From assembly GCA_049649525.1 (NCBI GenBank), contig JBARZE010000058.1, forward strand, positions 1 through 64,000: a DNA stretch of 64,000 nt. The letters are read 5' to 3'. A model generated the notes under the pieces. That model made no database searches, was not told the origin of the DNA, and worked only from the letters and a program-made list of their open reading frames with translations. The DNA comes from JAAURB01 sp049649525. GTDB taxonomy: Bacteria > Cyanobacteriota > Cyanobacteriia > Cyanobacteriales > Microcoleaceae. Below, one piece after another: positions 1 to 6,563 of the stretch. A program made the position numbers and the translations under genes. Within the stretch, counting starts at the first letter, position 1. Each line of letters begins with the position of its first letter.

Positions 1-88
1 AAACGCCTCAGTTAATATTGAAAGAGAAGGGGCATCTTCTCTTAGCTTAGATACCGTCAGACTTCTTCGTGAAGCTAGTATCGCTTGA
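1..88 (+). CDS. tnpB: TnpB-type protein (IS200/IS605 family), C-terminal end only
   Basis: The open frame entering from the left edge ends with the residues NASVNIEREGAS and stops at TGA 86-88. This N-A-x-x-N-I pattern is the usual end of the RuvC-III region of IS200/IS605/IS1341 TnpB proteins (RDxNAAxNI), which are RNA-guided nucleases ancestral to Cas12. Only about 28 codons lie in the window, so an intact active site cannot be judged. The hairpin just downstream matches the right end of such elements, which supports the call. The rest of the gene, and a possible tnpA, would lie left of the window. Confidence 0.75.
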   Translation, partial: NASVNIEREGASSLSLDTVRLLREASIA

Positions 89-127
89 AGCTAGAATCCT
101 AGTTCTTTAGGACTAGGAGTATGTCAA
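89..127 (+). mobile_element. Right end of the IS200/IS605-type element, with terminal hairpin
   Basis: Directly after the tnpB stop is an 8-base loop between arms TCCTAGT (97-103) and ACTAGGA (112-118), followed by GTATGTCAA. Cyanobacterial IS605/IS1341 elements commonly finish with a hairpin of the form 'CCTA..TTTAG..TAGGA' followed by TATGTCAA. In this family the transcript of the tnpB 3' end and right end forms the omegaRNA, so the bases just right of about 127 would be its guide. The exact boundary is inferred; the left end is not in the window. Confidence 0.6.
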
Positions 128-272
128 TTCTCCCTTGGCGCTTAACAAGCCTGCCAGATTCTCAATATTGAATCGGCGGTTAAACTCGTTCGCAAGGCTG
201 CGATCATTTTTTCCATTCCCTACCTCAATTGGGTTAAAAACGGGGTGATCAAGTTTTGTTGCAATAACGGAT

Positions 273-461
273 TCAACCATCGGCAAGCCTCGTAACTTGT
301 AGAACTACTGCACCGGGATAATTTTCATACACAGCGGCGGTAGCAGAATATTTATCGAGATTGCGATCGCTTAGAATCTCAACGGGCATCTCAATCACAA
401 CCCGATGGCGGATTTTAGGACTAACCGTATTAGCCATCTGGTCTACAATTTGTTGGTTCAT
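273..461 (-). CDS. Small hypothetical protein (62 aa)
   Basis: Last gene of a tight minus-strand group (823-632, 619-464, 461-273). Its ATG at 461 is only two bases beyond the previous stop codon (464-466), so the two are probably translationally coupled. The product begins MNQQIVDQMANTVSP, is mildly acidic, and has no membrane segment and no family I recognise. A HIP1 site lies inside the gene. It sits in the integrated element and may be an accessory control gene, but no function can be assigned. Spacing and frame rather than homology support it as a gene. Confidence 0.5.
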   Translation of the reverse strand: MNQQIVDQMANTVSPKIRHRVVIEMPVEILSDRNLDKYSATAAVYENYPGAVVLQVTRLADG

Positions 462-463
462 GA

Positions 464-619
464 TTAGGGATTTTGTTTCTTGGCTAAAAGTTGCAGGTAG
501 CGGATTGCAGTAAGCTCGTCGTAACGCGACTTCAAAAACTGGTAATGCTTTTTTTGAGTAGCGTTCAAGTCAGAAATTTTTGCTTTCTTGGGTGGCATTA
601 CCGTGACAGGGCAAGACAT
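464..619 (-). CDS. Very small hypothetical protein (51 aa)
   Basis: An open frame from ATG 619 to TAA 464, rich in Lys and Gln (MSCPVTVMPPKKAKISDLNA at the start, ending LAKKQNP). An AGGAAGA ribosome-binding sequence lies 7 bases upstream and overlaps the stop of the preceding gene. Its own stop abuts the ATG of the next gene. A helical stretch at about residues 19-45 (QKKHYQFLKSRYDELTAIRY) is predicted from composition. I recognise no family; the gene is supported by its placement between two other small genes with correct spacing. Confidence 0.45.
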   Translation of the reverse strand: MSCPVTVMPPKKAKISDLNATQKKHYQFLKSRYDELTAIRYLQLLAKKQNP

Positions 620-631
620 TTAGTTTTCTTC

Positions 632-823
632 CTAATTTTCTGATTCAGATCCAAAAGAGGGTAGCTCACGACGTTTCCGTGTTTTATGGCGGCGGCGAGA
701 ATCAACAAATCCTTTACGGATTTCTGTACCCTTTTCTCCACCGAATGTCATGTCCATTGCTTCTCCAAGAGATGGCTCTCTTGGGACAATGCGGATATGA
801 ATTGTCTTGCGATCATTTGACAT
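632..823 (-). CDS. Small basic hypothetical protein (63 aa)
   Basis: I chose ATG 823 (MSNDRKTIHIRIVPREPSLG) over an upstream in-frame start at 865 because a clean TCTCCT complement (AGGAGA at 833-838 on the minus strand) lies about 9 bases ahead of it. The C-terminal half has a strongly basic run (SRRRHKTRKRRE, about residues 42-53), which suggests nucleic-acid binding, but that is inference from composition only. It is the first of three closely packed small genes. No known family recognised. Confidence 0.5.
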   Translation of the reverse strand: MSNDRKTIHIRIVPREPSLGEAMDMTFGGEKGTEIRKGFVDSRRRHKTRKRRELPSFGSESEN

Positions 824-857
824 TGATTGATTTCTCCTAAAAATTGACAACAAGAAA

Positions 858-909
858 GCCCCCAATCGCTCCTCACTTTAAGCAAAAGGTAAAAATGATA
901 ATTGGGGGC
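858..909 (-). terminator. Hairpin with T-rich tail, possible terminator or attenuator
   Basis: Perfect 9-base arms GCCCCCAAT (858-866) and ATTGGGGGC (901-909) enclose 34 bases. On the minus strand the second arm is followed by TTTCTT. It lies immediately after the tRNA-like sequence (987-912) and before the small-gene group starting at 823, so it could end a short RNA or attenuate readthrough. Function is inferred from structure. Confidence 0.4.
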
Positions 910-911
910 AA

Positions 912-987
912 TCCCTCATCTGAGAGTCGAACTCAGAAATCACTTTAAGTGGGTATAAGTCCAAAGCAATCGCTACCCGCTGAGGGA
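912..987 (-). other. tRNA-like sequence, degenerate
   Basis: Read on the minus strand, this 76-base stretch has perfect 7-base terminal arms TCCCTCA and TGAGGGA and a textbook T arm (CTGAG, loop TTCGACT, CTCAG). The D and anticodon arms do not fold into a normal cloverleaf: no 5-bp anticodon stem forms around the only loop-like candidates, and there is one extra base between the T stem and the 3' acceptor strand. I read it as a degraded or non-canonical tRNA of the type found on mobile elements, followed by a hairpin. A functional isotype cannot be assigned. Confidence 0.35.
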
Positions 988-995
988 GTTTAATT

Positions 996-1133
996 TTAAG
1001 CAGCTTTACGTCGCCGCTGGCTATTCGATTGATTCTGTGCCGATTGGATCACAAACTTCTGTTGTTTCTTGGTCTGACGTTCACGCGCCTTGATTACGCG
1101 ATCGCAATCTTTCGAGTCGTAATAATTTATCAT
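996..1133 (-). CDS. Very small hypothetical protein (45 aa)
   Basis: An open frame from ATG 1133 to TAA 996, starting MINYYDSKDCDRVIKARERQ and ending SQRRRKAA. It is very rich in Lys, Arg and Gln with no hydrophobic stretch, so it is probably soluble and possibly nucleic-acid binding. The ribosome-binding signal is weak (AGGT about 10 bases upstream). It lies in the same orientation as the tRNA-like sequence and the three small genes to its left. No family recognised; it could be a chance frame. Confidence 0.4.
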   Translation of the reverse strand: MINYYDSKDCDRVIKARERQTKKQQKFVIQSAQNQSNSQRRRKAA

Positions 1134-1529
1134 TGTTGATATACCTAAATATCTGGTTTACATTTGTGGGTTCTCTTCACGCACCCACATTTTTTGTGGT
1201 TAAAAACTTACACTAGGGACATCACTCTTACTTGAGAGGAAATAAGGCAGCGTTGCCCGAACTGTAACCCGTATCAGTTCCACGGGGATCTTCTCAGATC
1301 AATGGTGTAGTTGTGTCGTTATCGCTTTGAGGTTTTAAGTTCCGGTGTCTTCAGGAGTTTCACCGCATCGGGTGTTATCTCTATCTGATGCATTCGGTTA
1401 TCGCCTCTTGCTTGAAATTCATTATAACCCTTAAGGGGTATTTTCACAACCTTTTACCCTTTTACTATATTCAAACCCTTAAAAACTCGTGATAATATGG
1501 GGTAAACACCCCAAAGGAGTACTGCTAAG
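1134..1529. promoter_or_regulatory. Divergent intergenic control region
   Basis: The stretch separates minus-strand small genes from the plus-strand pair starting at 1530. It holds a hairpin TGTGGGT/ACCCACA (1165-1171, 1183-1189) followed by six T on the plus strand, resembling a terminator. Just before the right-hand genes it holds a short palindrome GGGGT-AAAC-ACCCC (1499-1512), a possible operator. AAGGAG at 1514-1519 is the ribosome-binding site for 1530. I see no gene in the remainder. Confidence 0.4.
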
Positions 1530-1922
1530 GTGTCAAAACACGTAAAAGTAAGGTTAGAAGATAATGACCATGCTGAATTTAGGCGATCGCTGTTTGACTC
1601 GGGCCAGACGATGCAAAACCGGATTGAGGAATTTGTAAAAGCCGATATAGAACTAAGGAAAAAAGGTAAAGACATACTGGCAATCATTGCTAAATTTTTA
1701 CAACCTCAAAGTAAAAAAGGATCTAGCAGTGTTGAGTTGACAATAGGAGCTGAGAAGCTGATAGAAAAAGCAATCAGTGGTGAGCCATTAACAGATTGTG
1801 AGTTAGCAGTCCTTGCCGAAAATTTGAACTTAGACCAAAGAGATTTAACTCAAGCCCGTAATAGAAACAGATTAGTTATAAAAGAGGGAAAATCAGATGG
1901 ATACCAGACCGAGCATCATTAA
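1530..1922 (+). CDS. Hypothetical protein (130 aa), N-terminus resembling a ribbon-helix-helix fold
   Basis: Starts with GTG 1530, preceded by AAGGAG 10 bases upstream. The N-terminus (SKHVKVRLEDNDHAEFRRSL) has the alternating strand then helix pattern of ribbon-helix-helix regulators, which is inference only. The rest is charged and helical. A palindrome directly upstream would suit autoregulation. Its 3' end overlaps the next gene by 26 bases, so the two are probably co-expressed. I do not recognise a family, and the gene belongs to the accessory element. Confidence 0.6.
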   Translation: MSKHVKVRLEDNDHAEFRRSLFDSGQTMQNRIEEFVKADIELRKKGKDILAIIAKFLQPQSKKGSSSVELTIGAEKLIEKAISGEPLTDCELAVLAENLNLDQRDLTQARNRNRLVIKEGKSDGYQTEHH

Positions 1923-2529
1923 AGATTGGAACCCAGCGGTCAGTAAGACCGCTTTAGTTTTTCATGCCCCTGAAAAAATGGATGTTTCGACCGTTGCACA
2001 AATTTATGAACAGATTGAAGAATGGTTAGGGTCTGTCGCTAACGAATGGGGGGAAGTTCGGTTGATGTGGGATGGTGCAAAACAGGGGTTAAGAAAGTTT
2101 TCAGCGACTATGCAGTCATCTATCCCAAGTGACGACAGAGGTTTGATGGTGATTCCTGAACTTGACTCAACTTTAGACGAACTTTATTACAACCCTAAAC
2201 CGTGTTATCTAACGGAAATGTCCACACAGAAAGTCATCTGGATGAACCCCGCAGCTATCCAAGTCAATAATTTAACTCGTCCATCTCAGATGCTGAATTC
2301 GTCTTCGGCAAGCCTGTGGGAATCCGACTCAATGGAACGAATGATGATGACGTTAGAACGTGATCGTACAGTTCCCAGTTTTGAAAATATTGGCTACCAC
2401 TGGGGACAAAATGGTGATGGTGACTTGTGGCGGCGAGAGAAAGTAGCAACCATCAGTGATTACAAATTAGTTACTGCCTGGAATGTAACTTGTAGACTTT
2501 GCAAAACGTTGAGTAACGAACCTGCCTAA
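1897..2529 (+). CDS. Hypothetical protein (210 aa), possibly PAS-like C-terminal half
   Basis: ATG 1897 lies inside the upstream gene in another frame and has GAGGG about 10 bases upstream. The second half reads like a small sensor fold: 'TEMSTQKVIWMNPAAIQVNN' followed by an aromatic-rich strand section (WGQNGDGDLWRREKVATI) recalls the PAS core 'i.y.N.aa....g', but no cofactor ligands can be named and the match is weak. No membrane segment is visible. Probably co-transcribed with the small regulator-like gene before it. Function unknown. Confidence 0.55.
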   Translation: MDTRPSIIKDWNPAVSKTALVFHAPEKMDVSTVAQIYEQIEEWLGSVANEWGEVRLMWDGAKQGLRKFSATMQSSIPSDDRGLMVIPELDSTLDELYYNPKPCYLTEMSTQKVIWMNPAAIQVNNLTRPSQMLNSSSASLWESDSMERMMMTLERDRTVPSFENIGYHWGQNGDGDLWRREKVATISDYKLVTAWNVTCRLCKTLSNEPA

Positions 2530-2826
2530 CTATGGTTTTTCTACCCGCAGCCTATTTGGGTAGTGATTTGAAACAACGGGGTTGAGATTGCCACTGTTTA
2601 ACCTTAAAATTTATCCAAATATTCTCTAACCCATCACATTTAACTTTGATATCTTTCAAGCCCTTTCGGTTCTGTTGACTGAGAGGGTTTCTTATTACAA
2701 ATAAAACACTACAACAACTAATCTATAAGCTTTTCATTATTCATATATGAATAAAATATTCAGATACGAATCAAGACATTATTGATGTTAACTTATGAAG
2801 TTTATGATATAATAACTATTGAAAAA
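2530..2826. other. Intergenic, no gene seen
   Basis: AT-rich spacer after the 1897-2529 gene. It contains a CCCT...AGGG hairpin-like section followed by TTTCTT near 2667-2693, possibly a weak terminator, and the short palindrome ATTCATATATGAAT near 2738. No open frame with a credible start was found. Confidence 0.4.
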
Positions 2827-2903
2827 CCCCAGCTAAACACTACAAAGCCAGGGTTAGAAATAGTTTCTAATTCTATTTAGTTTGGTAAGAAATTTAGCTG
2901 GGG
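2827..2903 (+). promoter_or_regulatory. Nested-hairpin 5' leader of the DinD-like gene
   Basis: Perfect 11-base arms CCCCAGCTAAA (2827-2837) and TTTAGCTGGGG (2893-2903) enclose a second perfect hairpin TTAGAAA-TAG-TTTCTAA (2854-2870). The structure ends 29 bases before the ATG at 2933. Such a long closed structure in a leader suggests an attenuator, a protein-binding site or an operator pair; which of these cannot be decided from sequence. Confidence 0.45.
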
Positions 2904-2932
2904 ACAACCAAAAAACGTAATTAGATTGTCTC

Positions 2933-3757
2933 ATGAAAAATAACGAATTGGCAACCCAGCCCCAAGTCTCCAGCCCGTTTGATGTAATCCGGCATTTCGA
3001 TGAGGAGGGTAACGAATATTGGCAAGGACGGGAATTGATGAAGCTAATGGGGTATACAAAATGGCAGCGGTTTCAGTCAGCTATTAGTGAAGCTATGGAG
3101 AACCTGGATTATGAAGGGGATTCAGTTGATGCAAACTTTTTACCGCTGATGGTAAAAAGTGCTGGGCGGCAGAGTCAAGACTATAAGCTAAGTCGGTATG
3201 CTTGTTACATGACCGCGCTATGCTGTGACAACCGTAAGCCGCAGGTAAAAAGCGCCAAGAAATATTTTGCAGTCAAGGCTCGTGAAGCAGAGGTAATCGT
3301 TCCAGCACAATCTGAAGAAATCGAAAAACTGAAACTGCAATTAGAAATTACCCGCACTCAAGCTGAGATGGTCAATACCCAGAAATACTTAATGGATCGC
3401 AGTGAAGCGATCGCCATCATGCACGGCCCAGAAATGTTAGCTTTGATTTCTGGCCGTCCTGATGCAGTGGTCACTAAAACCGAGGTAGTAAATGAAACCG
3501 TAGTAGTGGATGCAAGCTCAGGTCGTAGCGCAACATTTACGGGACAATCCACAGCACAACTTGGTAAATCTCTGGGGTTCAAGTCGGGCAAAAAGCTTGA
3601 GGAGTGGTTAAACAAAATTGGTCATGGTGATTTAATCAATCAAGGCTTGAGAGCGGTACAAGCCCCATATATCCCAGAGGAAAATATTGCTGAAGTTAAA
3701 CGCCTGTGGCAAGGGTTGCGGGGGAACACCTCCCGTCAGTTGTTGCTCGGTGAATGA
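2933..3757 (+). CDS. DinD/Bro-N-like protein, phage antirepressor-type
   Basis: 274 residues. The first 120 (from 'SPFDVIRHFDEEGNEYW' through 'LSRYACYMTALCCDNRKPQV') match the DinD/Bro-N family pattern: an 'FD.I...D..G.EYW..R.L...L.Y..W..F..' start and a 'DY.LSRYACYL' core. Such N-terminal domains occur in phage antirepressors and in the LexA-regulated E. coli DinD. The middle is coiled-coil-like (about residues 125-160) and the C-terminal 100 residues are a separate variable part. Within an integrated element this is probably a regulator. It is preceded by a nested-hairpin leader and followed by a clear terminator. Confidence 0.7.
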   Translation: MKNNELATQPQVSSPFDVIRHFDEEGNEYWQGRELMKLMGYTKWQRFQSAISEAMENLDYEGDSVDANFLPLMVKSAGRQSQDYKLSRYACYMTALCCDNRKPQVKSAKKYFAVKAREAEVIVPAQSEEIEKLKLQLEITRTQAEMVNTQKYLMDRSEAIAIMHGPEMLALISGRPDAVVTKTEVVNETVVVDASSGRSATFTGQSTAQLGKSLGFKSGKKLEEWLNKIGHGDLINQGLRAVQAPYIPEENIAEVKRLWQGLRGNTSRQLLLGE

Positions 3758-3781
3758 TAACAAAACATCTAGACCAATTTA

Positions 3782-3805
3782 CCCCTAACGGAATAGGGGT
3801 TTTTT
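3782..3805 (+). terminator. Rho-independent terminator of the DinD-like gene
   Basis: Stem CCCCTA (3782-3787) / TAGGGG (3794-3799) with a 6-base loop, followed by six T (3800-3805), 25 bases after the DinD-like stop codon. Confidence 0.8.
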
Positions 3806-3911
3806 GTTACTTGAGTTACGTTCCGTCTCCCTAGGGTCTGCGAGAGGATGCCGGGATCTGGATCACCTAGACGGACTGGTCTAGTTTTAGCCTTCTGGAA
3901 CCGCTAGATCG

Positions 3912-4039
3912 AAATGTTACAAATTCTATTAATAGCTTTAAATAGAAAATGTGACATTTTAGAAAGCCATCCCAAATCATCAGCAGATCAAAATATTACT
4001 TTTTCTATTAGAGAGTATTAATAGAGAATGTAATATTTT
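3912..4039. repeat. Two related imperfect inverted repeats
   Basis: The first (3912-3960) pairs a left arm beginning AAATGTTACAAATTCTATTA with a right arm ending AATGTGACATTTT. The second (3990-4039) pairs AAAATATTACTTTTTCTATT with TAATAGAGAATGTAATATTT and has only two mismatches. Both share the inner TCTATTA/TTAATAGA steps and the outer TTAC/GTAA steps. A third partial copy of the inner part (CTCTCTAATAGAGGTACTAATAATT) follows near 4122. They may be binding sites for an element-encoded protein or a replication region. Positions are seen; role is inference. Confidence 0.5.
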
Positions 4040-4076
4040 CCAAAAGCTACTCTAACCCATACAGGAGAAGATTTTC

Positions 4077-4205
4077 ATGGATATCACCTTAACCCAGAAA
4101 ATTACTCTTCGGATCTATATACTCTCTCTAATAGAGGTACTAATAATTTCCAGACGGCTAGATAGGGCTTGGACAGGCGCATTGAGACAGGACTGTCTAG
4201 ATTAG
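4077..4205 (+). CDS. Possible small protein (42 aa)
   Basis: ATG 4077 follows a strong AGGAGA ribosome-binding site (4063-4068) with good spacing. The product starts MDITLTQKITLRIYILSLIE with a hydrophobic stretch at about residues 11-24 and a basic second half (SRRLDRAWTG). It lies between the inverted repeats and the ribbon-helix-helix operator region. No family is recognised and it may be fortuitous; the good start signal is the main support. Confidence 0.3.
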   Translation: MDITLTQKITLRIYILSLIEVLIISRRLDRAWTGALRQDCLD

Positions 4206-4343
4206 CCTTAAAGCACTCCCAACGCTCTACAGAGCCTTATTCTAGGGCTGTTAGAGACTTGTCTGATGGTTTGGATTAAAGCACTTTGGGACTTAGCGTT
4301 TAACAACGTTTAACAGTGTTAAGCATAAATTTTGATCCCTACT

Positions 4344-4402
4344 GTTTTACGTTTTACACTATAATGTAAAACACTACAGAGCAACGTTTTACGACGTAAA
4401 AC
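4344..4402 (+). promoter_or_regulatory. Promoter with GTTTTAC/GTAAAAC operator repeats
   Basis: Five copies of the heptamer GTTTTAC or its complement GTAAAAC lie at 4344, 4351, 4366, 4386 and 4396. Two pairs face each other: 4351/4366 flanking a perfect TATAAT -10 box (4360-4365), and 4386/4396 just before the ATG at 4406. Ribbon-helix-helix repressors bind tandem or inverted short sites like these, and the next gene encodes such a protein, so autorepression is the natural reading. No good -35 is seen. Confidence 0.6.
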
Positions 4403-4405
4403 AGT

Positions 4406-4792
4406 ATGAAAAGTAAAACACATTTTGGGTTAAGGATCAGCGAAGAATTAAAGGAAGCCTTGGAGTCAGAAGCTAAAGCGAGAGGGACAAGTAAAAGTGA
4501 AATGGTGATCGAACTCCTGGAAAGGGTTTATGTAAAACGTGAAACAGATGTAAAACGCCGTGAAACGTTTCAGGGTAATGTTTTACAGCGTGAAACGGGA
4601 ACAGGCGTTAAACAGAATTCAGAATTGATATCTCGGTTGGAGAAGTTAGAGGGTCTGCTTGAGGAGTTAAATCAATCGCAACCTAATAAAGTTGACCAGT
4701 CAGTCCACGATGGAATTAAGGCGTTAGAGTCCAGGTTGATCGCATTAGGCGATCGCGTCAATGCCTTAGAAAAAAAGCGATCCTCTGGTTAG
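4406..4792 (+). CDS. Ribbon-helix-helix (CopG/Arc-type) DNA-binding protein with coiled coil
   Basis: 128 residues. The N-terminus 'HFGLRISEELKEALESEAKA' followed by 'RGTSKSEMVIELLERV' is a classic ribbon-helix-helix domain (about residues 5-45). A linker of repeated 'VKRET' steps (about 47-68) is encoded by further copies of the operator heptamer. A coiled coil (about 75-123) ends near a run of seven A. A second open frame, offset by one base and with the same coiled-coil composition, continues to 5390 without any ATG, GTG or TTG start in its first 130 codons, so the gene probably extends past this stop. Likely an element-encoded regulator, perhaps for partition or copy control. Confidence 0.7.
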   Translation: MKSKTHFGLRISEELKEALESEAKARGTSKSEMVIELLERVYVKRETDVKRRETFQGNVLQRETGTGVKQNSELISRLEKLEGLLEELNQSQPNKVDQSVHDGIKALESRLIALGDRVNALEKKRSSG

Positions 4793-5390
4793 CGAGTTTC
4801 AGCCAAAATATAACGAAAGATTAGATTTTATTCAAGATCACCTGAATGCTCTAGACGCGCTTCACTTCCAGGATGTAGACGAGTTAGAAAAACGTCTATT
4901 AGCCTTAGAGAAAAATCAACCCAGACCACAGCCTAAAAAGATTGAAGTTGGATGTAAGGTTTTAGGGTCAGCTAATGCAACAGAGAAAGCGATCCGCTCT
5001 CAACCGGGTGAAGTTGTAAAGAGTTCAGGTGATGGTCAATGGTGGGTCACTGTAGACAAAGCTTGTTATTCGGTTCCTGAATCGGAACTGGTTTGGTTAT
5101 CAGCTCCACCGCCGCCAGCACCCGAACTCAAACCAGAATCCAGACCGGAACCGAAACCAGTAGGATTGCAACCGGGAGACAAAATCAAAATAGCTAATAT
5201 TGTGCCGGATGCCTATGCTGTCCATAGAGGACTGACAGGTAGATTGGAAGCGATTGCCTCCGATAAAATAACCATCAAATCCGCTGGTAAGACCATCACC
5301 ATCCCTCGAAAATACATCGAACTTGTACCACCGGAACAGAAAACCACTGCTAAAAAATCTACTGGCCGGAGACGAAAAAGATCAAAGTGA
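4770..5390 (+). CDS. Out-of-frame continuation of the ribbon-helix-helix gene
   Basis: The frame opens at 4770, inside the end of the 4406 gene, and runs uninterrupted for about 206 codons to TGA 5388-5390. It has no ATG, GTG or TTG until 5166. Its start repeats the coiled-coil theme (ELEKRLLALEKN versus ALESRLIALGDRVNALEKK upstream). It then has a small beta-type domain (IEVGCKV ... GDGQWWVTV ... ESELVWL), a Pro/Glu-rich linker (APPPPAPELKPESRPEPKP in part) and an SH3/KOW-like domain (LQPGDKIKIANI ... GLTGRLEAI ... IPRKYIELV) with a basic tail. Continuity needs a +1 shift at A7 (4770-4776): slippage, a real mutation, or a sequencing error. An independent TTG start at 5166 would give only the last domain. 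Confidence 0.55.
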   Translation, partial: KKSDPLVSEFQPKYNERLDFIQDHLNALDALHFQDVDELEKRLLALEKNQPRPQPKKIEVGCKVLGSANATEKAIRSQPGEVVKSSGDGQWWVTVDKACYSVPESELVWLSAPPPPAPELKPESRPEPKPVGLQPGDKIKIANIVPDAYAVHRGLTGRLEAIASDKITIKSAGKTITIPRKYIELVPPEQKTTAKKSTGRRRKRSK

Positions 5391-5700
5391 ACTTGTCACC
5401 GTTGATAATTTCTTGAGTCTAGAGTCTTGAATCTTGAGTCAAAAATAGTGGCTGCAAATGAAGCCAAACTGCAACAGATTGAAGCAGCCTTAAAAGCTTA
5501 CCCTATAAGGGATTTAAGTATTTTGCAGCCATTGCAGCCATTGCAGCCGGATTAATCTCAACAACTATGCTCTAAATGGATAGAAGAAACGGGTGACAAC
5601 GCAAAGCCATTAAAATCTTTAAAAACCCTTACAGATAAGCGTTATAGGGTGGAAACGGTAACAGGTTTAGGTATTTTACAGCCGGATCAGAAGGGGAAAA

Positions 5701-5788
5701 CTACACGACCTACACGCTAACTACACGCCCTCAACACCTTACACAGACAGGGATAGAACCTAAAACTACACACCTACACGGCTACACG
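5701..5788 (+). repeat. CTACACG iteron-like direct repeats
   Basis: Six copies of CTACAC followed by G or A lie at 5701, 5710, 5721, 5766, 5774 and 5782, all in the same direction. Direct heptamer repeats of this density are typical of replication-initiator binding sites on plasmids, although no initiator gene is in the window. They could instead be a simple expansion within a decayed coding region. Confidence 0.5.
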
Positions 5789-5804
5789 GTTCAATCTCAT
5801 CAGG

Positions 5805-5828
5805 GGTCTACGGGAATTCCCGCAGACC
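5805..5828. repeat. GAATTC-centred palindrome, copy 1
   Basis: 24-base near-perfect palindrome: GGTCT and AGACC arms around the perfect core CGGGAATTCCCG, with one mismatched pair. Belongs to a set with 6679-6700 and 6944-6965. Confidence 0.6.
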
Positions 5829-6267
5829 TATTAGACGATCCTCAAAAAATACACACAATAGAGCTAAATGGACTACTGGGTATGGCTTTTACGATCCTCA
5901 CAGTAATCCTCAAAAATAAGTATCAACCCCCTCTAAAACCTTCCTAGATGGGGCTTTGGTAATCCTCATGTTGATTCTGCCAAGAAAAACTCACCTAAGC
6001 TATCTAAAACCCTCGTAGATAAAGGATTTGACCCCGCCAAGTTTTCTGAGTCTGGCAAGGTGCGAACCAAACTGGTATTACATCGCTTCATATCTCTACG
6101 CCTGGAAGCTTACAAGGTGCGTACCATGCAGAGGTTCGCGGTTCTAATCCAGTACTGTTAGGAACTTCTGCCGTTTTCCTTCAATTTGGTTCGCGGTTAA
6201 TTTCGATCAACGCAGCACTTTTAATTTCAAAGGGGGCGGATATTAACCGCATCCTCAATACCATGAT

Positions 6268-6282
6268 GTCATTTTAAATGAC
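6268..6282. repeat. Palindrome GTCATTTTAAATGAC, copy 1
   Basis: Perfect 7-base arms around one base, nested inside a second pair of arms CCATGA (6261-6266) and TCATGG (6287-6292). An identical 15-mer lies at 6467-6481. Confidence 0.6.
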
Positions 6283-6466
6283 TTCGTCATGGCAAACAGG
6301 TGTCTGAGGTGGTAAAAACTCAACGCAAGATAGTGAAATACAATTCCGCTACTCAGCGAAGTTGGTTAAACTCCCACAGAGAAAGGATTTCAAGAATAGT
6401 ATCACTTTAAACTATGGTATTACTTGTCAGGGGTGTCCAGTTCAAACAGCCCCCTTGAATAATAGT

Positions 6467-6481
6467 GTCATTTTAAATGAC
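6467..6481. repeat. Palindrome GTCATTTTAAATGAC, copy 2
   Basis: Identical to the 15-mer at 6268-6282 and 14 bases before another palindrome, TCGGTTTAACCGA (6495-6507). Confidence 0.6.
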
Positions 6482-6563
6482 CCCCTTGAGGTAGTCGGTT
6501 TAACCGATGATCCAGACACCGACACCCTTGAGTTTGAAAAAAAGATCGGTTGCTATTGAAGTT

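Noticed and set aside
4770..4777. Classical -1 slippery heptamer A-AAA-AAG
   Set aside because: The heptamer is in the right register for a -1 shift, but the long downstream frame is in +1, so the usual -1 event would not reach it.
6120..6190. A tRNA, because of GGTTCGCGGTTCTAATCC
   Set aside because: No acceptor or anticodon arm pairs around it.
6362..6559. A 65-codon gene starting with TTG
   Set aside because: It overlaps two palindromes (6467-6481, 6495-6507), has no ribosome-binding site, and its composition follows the repeats.
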